From an uncultured Ruminococcus sp. (GTDB lineage Bacteria > Bacillota > Clostridia > Lachnospirales > Lachnospiraceae): DNA of 39,994 nucleotides. A program made the translations under genes and the position numbers. The stretch lies in the NCBI GenBank assembly GCA_900541505.1, contig UQKK01000030.1:1-39994 (forward strand). Direction: 5' to 3'. The notes beneath the pieces were generated by a model. It ran no database searches, was not told where the DNA came from, and was given only the letters and a program-made list of their open reading frames with translations. Positions 1-7,628 of the stretch are shown in pieces (position 1 is the stretch's first letter; every line of letters begins with the position of its first letter).

Positions 1-11
1 TTTAAAGAGGG

Positions 12-117
12 TGTGGAATTTAGTCCTGCACTGGAATTTACTTTTTCAAGTCAGCATTTTTTCACGTCTTAAAACGAAAAAGTAAATTCCGCACCCCAAC
101 TTATGGTAGAATTTAGG
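12..117. repeat. Inverted-repeat element at left window edge
   Basis: A perfect 15-bp inverted repeat (GGAATTTACTTTTTC at 33-47, its complement at 76-90) is flanked by looser copies of TGGAATTTAG (about 14-22) and AGAATTTAGG (about 108-117). A related unit appears in the last 40 bases of the window, so this is probably one member of a dispersed intergenic repeat family. No coding potential is visible. It lies beyond the rplT terminator. Confidence 0.55.
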
Positions 118-144
118 GCACTCCACATGCCTTGTCTGTGATAT

Positions 145-188
145 AAAAAATGCAGAGACCAGCTTTATAACGACAGCAAATCTCTGCA
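145..188 (-). terminator. Rho-independent terminator of infC-rpmI-rplT
   Basis: On the minus strand TGCAGAGA pairs with TCTCTGCA across a 22-nt loop, followed directly by TTTTTTATA. It lies about 90 bases after the rplT stop codon and ends the ribosomal protein operon. Confidence 0.8.
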
Positions 189-278
189 CTTCATATCCAG
201 TTATATTTCAGTATACAAGTATACGATTAGATTTTGACATGCAAATCTATAACTTATATAACACTTCTCTGCAAATAC

Positions 279-635
279 TTACGCAATCTTCTCTTTTGCG
301 ATATCTGCAAGTGCTGCAAAACCTTCCTTATCGCTAACTGCAAGCTCTGCGAGCATCTTTCTGTTGATGTCCACCTCTGCTAACTTCAGCCCGTGCATGA
401 ACTTGCTGTAGGACAGTCCGTTCATTCTTGCTGCCGCGTTGATACGCGCAATCCACAGCTGTCTCATCTGACGTTTGCGCTGTTTTCTTCCTGCATATGC
501 GGATGTGAGAGCTCTCATGACAGACTGTTTTGCCACTCTGTACTGTTTGGAACGTGCTCCTCTGTATCCTTTTGCCAGTTTTAATGTTCTGTTATGTTTT
601 TTCTTTGCGTTCATTCCGCCTTTAACTCTTGCCAT
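279..635 (-). CDS. rplT: 50S ribosomal protein L20
   Basis: L20 binds 23S rRNA early in large-subunit assembly and, in many bacteria, represses its own operon by binding the mRNA leader. The 118-residue product has the canonical start MARVKGG, a very basic N-terminal half, and the conserved globular C-terminal segment around residues 60-118 (WIARINAAAR, YSKFMHGLK). The length is normal for the family. It is the last gene of infC-rpmI-rplT, with about 96 bases after rpmI and a terminator following. An RBS-like AAGGAGGA precedes the ATG. Confidence 0.98.
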   Translation of the reverse strand: MARVKGGMNAKKKHNRTLKLAKGYRGARSKQYRVAKQSVMRALTSAYAGRKQRKRQMRQLWIARINAAARMNGLSYSKFMHGLKLAEVDINRKMLAELAVSDKEGFAALADIAKEKIA

Positions 636-731
636 TTCTTAATCCTCCTTATAAAATCCGAATCCATTTTTCATACGTCCGGCACGACGTCCCCATGTAT
701 GCCTAAATGACATCACACGGATAAACCATTC

Positions 732-929
732 CTACAGATACGGCAGAACTTTCTTCATGTTCTTTACGTTTGTTGCATCTGTAATCGTTGACTGTCTGAG
801 ATTTCTTTTTCTCTTCGTCGTTTTCTTTGTTAAGATATGGCTCTTGTAAGCTTTATTTCTTTTCAGTTTTCCTGTCCCTGTCTTTGTGAAACGTTTTGCT
901 GCCGCTCTATTTGTTTTGATTTTTGGCAT
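732..929 (-). CDS. rpmI: 50S ribosomal protein L35
   Basis: This is a small basic large-subunit protein of 65 residues, the usual length. The sequence begins MPKIKTNRAAAKRF and contains the typical Lys/Arg-rich stretch (NKAYKSHILTKKTTKRKR), both diagnostic for L35. It lies between infC and rplT in the order conserved across bacteria. An AAGGAGGAGAA ribosome binding site precedes the ATG. It is presumably co-regulated by L20 through the leader upstream of infC. Confidence 0.98.
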   Translation of the reverse strand: MPKIKTNRAAAKRFTKTGTGKLKRNKAYKSHILTKKTTKRKRNLRQSTITDATNVKNMKKVLPYL

Positions 930-992
930 GATGTTCTCCTCCTTTGATTGTGATGCCCTGTCGGATATTCCATCCCTCGGAACATATATTTT

Positions 993-1499
993 TTAACGCT
1001 TTTCCGTTAAAACCATGCTCATGTTTCTTCCTTCGAGTTTTGCCGGTTTCTCAATCACCGCGATATCCGCGAGCAACTCGGCAAAATCATCCAGAATATG
1101 TTTGCTCTGCTGTACATGCGCCATCTCCCTGCCTCGGAAACGCAATGTGACCTTGACTTTATTGCCCTTTGTGATGAACTTCTTGGCATTGTTCACTTTC
1201 GTGTTCAGGTCATTTGTTTCAATATTCGGTGATAAACGCACTTCTTTAATCTCAACAGTCTTCTGTTTCTTCTTGGCCTCTTTTTCCTTCCGTGTCTGCT
1301 CATACTTATACTTGCCGTAGTCGATAATCTTGCAGACCGGCGGTTTAGCCCCAGGTGCAATCTTTACTAAATCCAGCTCCGCTTCCATCGCACGTTTCAA
1401 AGCTTCCCTGGATGACATGATTCCTAACTGTTCCCCGTCCTCACTGATCAGGCGCACCTCTTTGTCTCTGATCTGTTCGTTAATCATTAAATCGCTAAT
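993..1499 (-). CDS. infC: Translation initiation factor IF-3 (ATT start)
   Basis: IF-3 binds the 30S subunit, prevents premature 50S joining and proofreads the start codon. The product contains the IF3 N-domain (MINEQIRDKEVRLI, DLVKIAPGAKPPVCKI) and C-domain (EVRLSPNIETNDL, KVTLRFRGREM, MVLTEK). I place the start at an ATT codon (1499-1497): GGAGG at 1513-1509 lies 9 bases upstream, whereas the first in-frame ATG (1487) would be 21 bases away and the far-upstream ATG at 1619 would translate through the attenuator. This gives 168 residues. ATT/AUU starts are known for infC and let IF-3 repress its own translation, since IF-3 discriminates against non-canonical starts. First gene of infC-rpmI-rplT. 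Confidence 0.93.
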   Translation of the reverse strand: MSDLMINEQIRDKEVRLISEDGEQLGIMSSREALKRAMEAELDLVKIAPGAKPPVCKIIDYGKYKYEQTRKEKEAKKKQKTVEIKEVRLSPNIETNDLNTKVNNAKKFITKGNKVKVTLRFRGREMAHVQQSKHILDDFAELLADIAVIEKPAKLEGRNMSMVLTEKR

Positions 1500-1551
1500 T
1501 GTCGTATACCTCCGTCTAATGAAATTTCCTTCAGGTTCTGTGCGAAAACAC

Positions 1552-1705
1552 AAAAAAACGAGTGAATACAATATCCACCCGACTCTCAGCAAAAGAATCT
1601 TCCTCCGTCCCACTGACAAATAAGCTGCTCATAGAAAACTTCAGAAAAGACTTTGTTCAATATCAGACCAATAGTCACCCAATCGTGCTATGGTGAGAGT
1701 GGATA
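1552..1705 (-). promoter_or_regulatory. infC operon leader: attenuator and candidate antiterminator
   Basis: On the minus strand a 10-bp stem with a 3-nt loop (1581-1559) is followed by seven T (1558-1552), giving a good intrinsic terminator about 50 bases before the infC start. The 5' arm of the terminator contains GTGGATA (1578-1572), which is perfectly complementary to TATCCAC further upstream in the same leader (1705-1699). A neighbouring TCTC/GAGA pairing extends the alternative helix. The two structures exclude each other, as expected for an attenuator. Firmicute infC leaders are known to be regulated by L20 binding; that L20 acts here is inference. Confidence 0.72.
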
Positions 1706-1737
1706 CTCTACTTTGTTTTTTGCTTCACGCAGTATTT

Positions 1738-1766
1738 ACCTTACCACATCAGCTATTCTTTGTCAA
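1738..1766 (-). promoter_or_regulatory. Sigma-A-type promoter of infC operon
   Basis: TTGACA (1766-1761), a 17-bp spacer and TAAGGT (1743-1738) lie on the minus strand. Transcription would begin near 1730, giving a leader of about 230 nt before infC. The -35 box is perfect and the -10 weak. Confidence 0.6.
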
Positions 1767-1799
1767 CAGATTTTTCTGCTATAAATTTATCTTGAAGTA

Positions 1800-1808
1800 T
1801 GATATAAT
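1800..1808 (+). promoter_or_regulatory. Extended -10 promoter of the NSS transporter genes
   Basis: TGATATAAT matches the extended -10 consensus TGnTATAAT exactly. No good -35 is present, which extended -10 promoters do not need. It lies about 130 bases upstream of the first transporter start and back to back with the infC promoter. Confidence 0.6.
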
Positions 1809-1814
1809 AATGCA

Positions 1815-1937
1815 AGTGCTGCCGGGGAGGCGATTCTGTTTTCCATGCGGCATGCACTGTTTTCAGGGAAGGCAGCCTGCTGCTTCTTTCCTGAGAACAT
1901 AAATCCGTTCATTATTACAGGAAAGAGAGTATTGATT
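1815..1937 (+). promoter_or_regulatory. Structured leader with alternative RBS-sequestering helices
   Basis: A hairpin (1815-1824 with 1848-1858, one bulged T) is followed by two mutually exclusive pairings of one segment. CTTTCCTGA (1886-1894) can pair with the upstream TCAGGGAAG (1863-1871), enclosing an inner GCAG/CTGC stem. It can also pair with the downstream CAGGAAAG (1918-1925), which forms part of the ribosome binding region. The second fold would block translation and the first would free it. I recognise no known riboswitch class; the switch is inference from complementarity. Confidence 0.45.
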
Positions 1938-3266
1938 ATGAAAAGTATACAACAGACAGATTCCAATGACAAGTTCCGAAATAAATGGGGATTTATCATT
2001 GCCTGTATCGGAAGTTCCGTGGGAATGGCAAACATCTGGCTTTTCCCCTACCGTGTAGGTGAATTTGGCGGCTCCGCCTTTTTGATTCCTTATATCATCT
2101 TCGTTCTTCTCATCGGCTTTACCGGTGTGATTGGGGAGATGGCATTCGGGCGCGCCATGCAGTCCGGTCCCCTGGGAGCATTTAAGAAGGCATTTGAACA
2201 GCGCGGCTCCAAGCTCGGTACTTTTATCGGTCTGATTCCCGTCATCGGTTCCCTGGGAATCGCCATCGGCTACAGCGTCATCATCGGCTGGATTTTGAAA
2301 TATCTTTTTGACTCCATCACAGGGAAGATTGTGAGCGGTCAGGACCCGGCCGCGGCATTTACAGAACTCTCCCAGAATTTCGGGAGCATTTTCTGGCATG
2401 TACTGGGACTCATCCTCGTCCTTGTCTGCATGTCTTTCGGGATATCCAGAGGCATCGAGAAGGTGAATAAAGTCATGATGCCGGCGTTTTTCGTGCTGTT
2501 TCTTTTTCTTGCCATCCGGGTGGCGACCCTTCCCGGCTCCGGTCCGGGATACACGTATCTCTTTAAACCGGACTGGTCCGCCATGGCAAATCCTCAGACC
2601 TGGGTCTATGCCATGGGGCAGGCGTTTTTCTCCCTGTCGCTGGCCGGCAGCGGCACCGTCGTATATGGAAGTTATTTGAAATATGATGTAGATATTGTGA
2701 GCAGCGCGAAATACGTGTCGCTCTTTGACACCCTTGCCGCTCTCCTCGCCGGGCTGGTCATCCTCCCGTCTGTCTTTGCTTACGGGATGGCGCCTAATTC
2801 CGGTCCGGGACTTTTATTCATCACGATTCCGGCAGTCATTCAGAGTATCCCCTTCGGGCACCTGTTCGCTGTCATCTTCTTCCTGGCGGTTCTGTTTGCG
2901 GGAGTAACTTCCCTTATGAACCTGCTGGAAAGCCCTGTAGAGGCGCTGCAGAGACATTTCGGAATGTCCCGCATTGTTTCTATATTAATTGTGGGTATCA
3001 CAACCATTCTCATCGGCGTTTTTGTGGAAGGCAATCTGTTAAGTCCCTGGATGGATACAATTTCCATCTATGTCATTCCTCTGGGCGCTCTGCTGGCAGG
3101 CATCACCATGTTCTGGATTTGCAAAAAGGGCTTTGCCAGAAATGCCGTCCAGACCGGAAGGAACCGGACTCTCGGCAAATGGTTCGAGCCTATGACAAAA
3201 TATGTATTCTGCGGGGTCGCTGTTTTAGTATATATCCTCGGTATTTTTTATGGAGGGATTGGTTAA
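1938..3266 (+). CDS. Na+-dependent symporter, NSS/SNF family (first of tandem pair)
   Basis: This integral membrane transporter of the LeuT-fold neurotransmitter:sodium symporter family takes up amino acids or related amines with Na+. About 11-12 hydrophobic segments are visible. TM1 carries GSSVGMANIWLFPY; the usual family motif is G-x-AVGLGN-x-W-R-FPY, so the conserved arginine is Leu here, although an Arg follows in FPYR. The start at 1938 is chosen because an AGGAAAGAGAG stretch lies just upstream and the residues before it are not conserved-looking; this gives 442 residues. A paralogue follows 110 bases downstream. The substrate cannot be read from sequence. A structured leader precedes the gene. 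Confidence 0.9.
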   Translation: MKSIQQTDSNDKFRNKWGFIIACIGSSVGMANIWLFPYRVGEFGGSAFLIPYIIFVLLIGFTGVIGEMAFGRAMQSGPLGAFKKAFEQRGSKLGTFIGLIPVIGSLGIAIGYSVIIGWILKYLFDSITGKIVSGQDPAAAFTELSQNFGSIFWHVLGLILVLVCMSFGISRGIEKVNKVMMPAFFVLFLFLAIRVATLPGSGPGYTYLFKPDWSAMANPQTWVYAMGQAFFSLSLAGSGTVVYGSYLKYDVDIVSSAKYVSLFDTLAALLAGLVILPSVFAYGMAPNSGPGLLFITIPAVIQSIPFGHLFAVIFFLAVLFAGVTSLMNLLESPVEALQRHFGMSRIVSILIVGITTILIGVFVEGNLLSPWMDTISIYVIPLGALLAGITMFWICKKGFARNAVQTGRNRTLGKWFEPMTKYVFCGVAVLVYILGIFYGGIG

Positions 3267-3375
3267 ATTAGCGGAATAGTCTTGTATTTTATGTCTGTTC
3301 ATGTCATAATATCGCTACTGATGTCCGTATAAAAGCAGTTTTAAAAATCACAGGAAACTCAGAGGAGGAAATCAT

Positions 3376-4731
3376 ATGAAAGACAGAAGTAATTTTACAG
3401 GAAGAGTCGGCTTTGTCCTCGCAGCGGCAGGTTCCGCAGTCGGACTTGGAAATCTCTGGCGCTTCCCCTATCTTGTAGCTCAATACGGCGGAGGTACTTT
3501 TCTTATCTGCTATATCATCCTGTCCGTCACCTTCGGTTTCACACTCATGACCGCAGAGATTGCCATCGGCAGGAAGACCCGCTTGAGCGCCATCGGCGCC
3601 TTCAAAAAGCTGGATAAACGTTTCGGATTTCTCGGAGTGTTAGCTGCCATAGTTCCCATCATTATCCTTCCCTATTATTCTGTCATCGGAGGATGGGTCA
3701 TAAAATATTTTGCAGCTTCCCTCACCGGGCAGACCGCTGCCGCTGCCGGGGATACGTATTTTACTGATTTCGTGGGCGGATTATCAGAGCCTATTACCTG
3801 GTTCCTTTTGTTTGTTGTATTTACCGCAGTTATCGTTATTTTTGGTGTGGAGAAGGGAATTGAGAATGTCAGCAAGTTCCTGATGCCCATTCTCGTCGTG
3901 CTCACCATCGGAATCTGTATTTATGTGCTCACCCGCGATGGCGCCTCAGAAGGTTTGAAGTATTATCTTCTGCCGCATATGTCCGATTTTTCCATCAAGA
4001 CATTGCTTGCCGCCATGGGACAGCTCTTCTACTCCATGTCGCTGGCGATGGGAATCATGATTACTTACGGTTCTTATATGAAAAAGGAAACCAACCTGGA
4101 GTCCTCTGTCAAGCAGATTGAATTCTTCGATACCGGATTTGCCTTCTTCGCAGGATTGATGATTGTGCCCTCTGTCTTTATCTTCTCAGGCGGAGACCCG
4201 GCACAACTGGGACAGGGACCGTCGCTGATGTTTGTCACTCTCCCGAAGGTGTTTAACAGTATGCAGCTCGGCGGAGCCATCGGTACCGTCTTCTTCCTCC
4301 TGGTGTTCTTCGCGGCACTGACTTCTTCCATCTCCCTGATGGAGACCATCGTTTCTATCCTGATGGATAAGTTTAAGTGGGGACGAAAAATGACCTGTAT
4401 CATCGTCTTTATCTATGTAGTAGCAATGGGGATTCCTTCCTCTCTCGGATTCGGAGTATGGGATTTCATTCAGCCGCTCGGTATGTCCATCCTGGATGCA
4501 TGGGACTTCATAAGCAACAGTGTACTCATGCCCATCGTTGCGCTGATTACCTGTATCTTCGTGGGATTCTTCATCAAGCCTAAGGCTGTCATCGAGGAAG
4601 CGACTGCCGACGGCGCGAAGTTTAAGAACACAAAGCTCTTTACCGTGATGATAAAATGGATTGCTCCTATCTTCCTGGTAGCTATCCTCTTAAGTTCTGT
4701 AATGAACGCATTCGGAATCATCACACTGTAG
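3376..4731 (+). CDS. Na+-dependent symporter, NSS/SNF family (second of tandem pair)
   Basis: The 451-residue LeuT-fold symporter starts with RVGFVLAAAGSAVGLGNLWRF, a full match to the family TM1 signature including the conserved Arg that the upstream paralogue lacks. TM6 carries the unwound-helix region AMGQLFYSMSLAMG. A strong GAGGAGGAAATCAT ribosome binding region precedes the ATG. The 109-base gap to the first transporter has no clear terminator, so the two are probably one transcript ending at the hairpin at 4825-4895. Tandem NSS genes could work separately on different substrates; nothing here decides. Confidence 0.92.
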   Translation: MKDRSNFTGRVGFVLAAAGSAVGLGNLWRFPYLVAQYGGGTFLICYIILSVTFGFTLMTAEIAIGRKTRLSAIGAFKKLDKRFGFLGVLAAIVPIIILPYYSVIGGWVIKYFAASLTGQTAAAAGDTYFTDFVGGLSEPITWFLLFVVFTAVIVIFGVEKGIENVSKFLMPILVVLTIGICIYVLTRDGASEGLKYYLLPHMSDFSIKTLLAAMGQLFYSMSLAMGIMITYGSYMKKETNLESSVKQIEFFDTGFAFFAGLMIVPSVFIFSGGDPAQLGQGPSLMFVTLPKVFNSMQLGGAIGTVFFLLVFFAALTSSISLMETIVSILMDKFKWGRKMTCIIVFIYVVAMGIPSSLGFGVWDFIQPLGMSILDAWDFISNSVLMPIVALITCIFVGFFIKPKAVIEEATADGAKFKNTKLFTVMIKWIAPIFLVAILLSSVMNAFGIITL

Positions 4732-4824
4732 CAGAGCAAAATAAATATAATCGGGCTTACACACTCCCCCTCTCCTTTTGACCATGTACGTTTTTGTAAT
4801 AGGGTGGATAAGAACAGATTAAAC

Positions 4825-4895
4825 GAGAAGAGCCGCGGCATCTGCATATTCGGTCATTTATTCAGCAGATACCACGGCTCTTCTCTATATTTTTT
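4825..4895 (+). terminator. Strong terminator after the NSS pair
   Basis: GAGAAGAGCCG (4825-4835) pairs with CGGCTCTTCTC (4875-4885), extended by an inner TCTGC/GCAGA pairing, and is followed on the plus strand by TATATTTTTT. It separates two convergent operons and may also end patB on the minus strand, where the T-tract is poorer. Confidence 0.85.
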
Positions 4896-4905
4896 AACAA
4901 GCAGG

Positions 4906-6099
4906 TTAAAGCGATTTGATATTCTTTCCTCTCCTCTCTTCCATTGCTTTCCTGATTCTCTGCAGCGCTGTTTCCAGTGTCGCTTTCGTACAGCCGATAT
5001 TAATCCTTTCAAATCCAACTCCATCTGGTCCATACGCTGCTCCATCTGAAAGTCCAACCTTTGCTTTTTTCAAAAAGAAATCATACAGCTCCTGCGAATC
5101 CATCCCCATCTCCCGACAATCAAGCCATACAAGAAAGCTCCCCTCCGGTCGAATCGGTCGAATCTCGGGAATGTATTTTTCAAAATACTCCATCAGGTAA
5201 TCTACATTTTCTTCTATATATAATGCAGCTTCCTGATTCCACTTTTCTCCTTCCGGACTGAATGCGGCAGTTGTTCCTGCGATGGAAAACGCATTTGTAG
5301 CAAAATTGAAAGAGTATCCATTTAATGTTTCCAAAAGTTTCTCTCTCTTATATGTATCCGGCGCTATGATAACACAATATGTCAAATCCACAATATTCCA
5401 GCTCTTACTTGCTGCTGTCAATAAAACAGTATTCTCCGCAGCCTCCTGTGAGACAGTCGGTGCAGGAGTATGAACCACGCCTTTAAACAACAAATTCGCG
5501 TGTACTTCATCCGATATGACCATAACATGGTTTTCATAGCATATTCTCTGCAGCCGTTCCACCTCTTCTCTGGTAAACACCCGTCCTGTGGGATTTTGAA
5601 GATTGACCATAAAATACAGAGCAGGCTGCTCTTCCTGAATTTTTTTCTCGAAATCTTCAAAATCGATTTCAAATCTTCCATTTTTGAGTGTCATCGGATT
5701 CAACACCAGATGTCTTCCTGCGTTTTTCACAATCCTTGCCAGAGGACCAAACCTAGGTGACTGCACAATAATCCTATCCCCCGGTTTCGTATATGTTTCA
5801 ATACAAAGCCTGGTTGCCGCCCAAATTCCCGGAGTACTGAGCATCCATTCCCGTTTTACTTCCCAGTCAAATCTGCGTTTATAATATCCTGTCACTGCTT
5901 CAAAATAAGCATCCGGTTTCATATGATAATTAAAATATCCTCTTTTTGCCGTTTCTTCCAAAGCCCGGATGATACAGTCGGACGCTCTAAAATCCATATC
6001 TGCATTTGCCATACCAAGGACATCGGGGTCTTCGAACTGGTCCCACTTAATCGACCATGTCCCCCGTTGTTTTTCCTGCTTATCAAAATTATATTTCAA
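4906..6099 (-). CDS. PatB/MalY-type PLP-dependent C-S lyase (cystathionine beta-lyase-like)
   Basis: This is a fold-type I aminotransferase-family enzyme of the MalY/PatB branch, which cleaves C-S bonds in cystathionine or other cysteine conjugates to pyruvate, ammonia and a thiol. The 397 residues start MKYNFDK and show NPTGR (169-173), SDEVH (196-200) and the Schiff-base lysine in AASKSWN (Lys232). The N-terminal GMANADMDF resembles the 'WVADMDF' segment of this branch. It lies 49 bases downstream of a DAACS symporter, with GGAGGAGGCAGAAG before the ATG, so the two form an operon. Base composition looks more AT-rich than the neighbouring nrd and pyr genes. A pure aminotransferase role is less likely. 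Confidence 0.85.
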   Translation of the reverse strand: MKYNFDKQEKQRGTWSIKWDQFEDPDVLGMANADMDFRASDCIIRALEETAKRGYFNYHMKPDAYFEAVTGYYKRRFDWEVKREWMLSTPGIWAATRLCIETYTKPGDRIIVQSPRFGPLARIVKNAGRHLVLNPMTLKNGRFEIDFEDFEKKIQEEQPALYFMVNLQNPTGRVFTREEVERLQRICYENHVMVISDEVHANLLFKGVVHTPAPTVSQEAAENTVLLTAASKSWNIVDLTYCVIIAPDTYKREKLLETLNGYSFNFATNAFSIAGTTAAFSPEGEKWNQEAALYIEENVDYLMEYFEKYIPEIRPIRPEGSFLVWLDCREMGMDSQELYDFFLKKAKVGLSDGAAYGPDGVGFERINIGCTKATLETALQRIRKAMEERRGKNIKSL

Positions 6100-6148
6100 T
6101 CTTCTGCCTCCTCCATTTTAGCTTTGTCACTTCACCTTTGCCGCATAT

Positions 6149-7384
6149 TTAATTTTTTGCTGAATTATTGTTAAGTCTCGCCTGCCGTTTCTTTTCTTTC
6201 TTATCAACCATAAGTGTACATACAACATCCCCAGTACAATTTAAACCGGTAAATACCATATCATTCAGATTCTCTACGGCAGCCAGAAGACCAATAAGCC
6301 CTCCTGCCGGCAGTCCCAGCGATGTAAACAAGAAGATATTAAATACCATGCCTGCATTCGGAACCCCTGGCATACCCACGCCGGCAAGCGTTGAAATCAG
6401 AATCGCGACTCCAATTTGCGGAAGTGTGAGATTCATTCCCAGTACAGTAGCTGCCAGAATTGCTTTTAGTCCCATTCCCAGAGCCGCTCCGTTCATATTG
6501 ATTGTACATCCGATTGGCAGCATAAATTTTGCGATTGTAGAATCCGCCTGTAATTCATTTGTTGTTACGCTAATCGTAACAGGAAGAGTCGCCGAGCTGC
6601 TCCTTGTCGAAAAAGCGGTAATAAATACTTTACTTCCATATTTCAGAAAATCTCTAACCGAAACATTGCTGAAACACTTCACAAAGATAATATATAAAAC
6701 GATTAATATGACTGCCCCTATATACGAAAGGATTACAAATGTTCCCAGCGTAGCGAGCACTTCTGCTCCATTTTTTCCAATTCCGCTCGCAAGCAATGCA
6801 AAAACCCCGATTGGTGCTGCCTTGACTACAATCCCTATCAAAGCCATCAGGACTTCATTTGCACTTGCTATCACCTTCTTGACCGGTTCTGCTTTTTCTC
6901 CCAAAACGACACACGCGATTCCAAATAAAATAGAAAATGTGATACAGGGTAACGTATCAAAATTTGCCATAGATTCTATAATATTATTCGGCACCATGCC
7001 CGTTATCACTGCCAGGACTGTGGGCGCTTCTTCCACATTTGAAAGCGGCTCCGGAGCAACGCTGACCCCTGCGCCTAAATGTGCAACCTTTGCAGTTACA
7101 ATACCTACTCCCGCTGCAAGGGCAGACGTAGCAATATAAAGAATAAGCATCATAGAACCAACGCGTCCCAGCTGGTTCATATCTTTCATGTTCATAACGG
7201 ATGTTGCGATACTGCACATGACCAGTGGTATAACCAGCATCTTGATTAGATTCAAAAATATATCGCCGATTGGCTGCAGTACAGTTGCTTTCTCGCCAAA
7301 TACCAGACCTGCAATCAATCCCAATACAACTGAGATTAAGATTAAAACTGTAGAATTTAATTTCTTCTTACTTTTTTCCATCAT
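6149..7384 (-). CDS. Dicarboxylate/amino acid:cation symporter (DAACS), probably neutral amino acid or cystine type
   Basis: The 411-residue membrane symporter of the GltP/SstT/TcyP family shows the serine-rich HP1 motif STRSSSATLP, TM7 INMNGAAL, and the TM8 motif D-x-x-[R]-T-x-x-N. The TM8 arginine that binds the side-chain carboxylate in aspartate/glutamate carriers is Phe378 here, while Asp375, Thr379 and Asn382 are kept. An acidic substrate is therefore unlikely. The start lies at the ATGATG pair (7384/7381) because AGAGGAG is 5-8 bases upstream; the longer form has no RBS. The downstream C-S lyase suggests uptake of cystine or another sulfur amino acid, as for TcyP of the same family; this is inference. 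LysR is divergent. Confidence 0.9.
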   Translation of the reverse strand: MMEKSKKKLNSTVLILISVVLGLIAGLVFGEKATVLQPIGDIFLNLIKMLVIPLVMCSIATSVMNMKDMNQLGRVGSMMLILYIATSALAAGVGIVTAKVAHLGAGVSVAPEPLSNVEEAPTVLAVITGMVPNNIIESMANFDTLPCITFSILFGIACVVLGEKAEPVKKVIASANEVLMALIGIVVKAAPIGVFALLASGIGKNGAEVLATLGTFVILSYIGAVILIVLYIIFVKCFSNVSVRDFLKYGSKVFITAFSTRSSSATLPVTISVTTNELQADSTIAKFMLPIGCTINMNGAALGMGLKAILAATVLGMNLTLPQIGVAILISTLAGVGMPGVPNAGMVFNIFLFTSLGLPAGGLIGLLAAVENLNDMVFTGLNCTGDVVCTLMVDKKEKKRQARLNNNSAKN

Positions 7385-7568
7385 TTTTTCTCCTCTGCAT
7401 TTTTTGTATTGCTGATGTTTTCGATTTATATTCGCGAATATTTTCAAATCTGTTATCTATAATATATCCTTGGGTTTCATGAAAATAAAGCGCCGTTTTC
7501 GCACAGTTGGGATTACAAATCAGCACAATATATCTCTCCTGTCCAATAGGATTCAAGTCCGCAATGCG

Positions 7569-7598
7569 TTTACTTTTCACCTGCTGTATAGTACAATA
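7569..7598 (+). promoter_or_regulatory. lysR promoter with overlapping near-palindrome
   Basis: TTTACT (7569-7574), a 17-bp spacer and TACAAT (7592-7597) form a good promoter 32 bases before the lysR ATG. The near-palindrome TATaGTACaATA (7587-7598) overlaps the -10. LysR regulators often bind such sites to repress themselves and activate the divergent gene; that it is the operator is inference. Confidence 0.55.
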
Positions 7599-7628
7599 TC
7601 AATTATCAAAAACAAAGGAGTTACTTTT

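Noticed and set aside
1500..1619. N-terminal extension of IF-3 to an ATG at 1619
   Set aside because: It would be translated through the attenuator hairpin and has no similarity to IF-3. GGAGG is correctly placed for the ATT start instead.
6168..7139. Long plus-strand frame (323 codons) opposite the DAACS gene
   Set aside because: It is an antisense shadow of a clear membrane transporter, with no RBS and no recognisable domains.
7368..7580. 70-codon minus-strand frame starting with GTG upstream of the DAACS gene
   Set aside because: There is no ribosome binding site. It overlaps the lysR promoter and runs past the well-supported start of the symporter gene. It reads like leader sequence.
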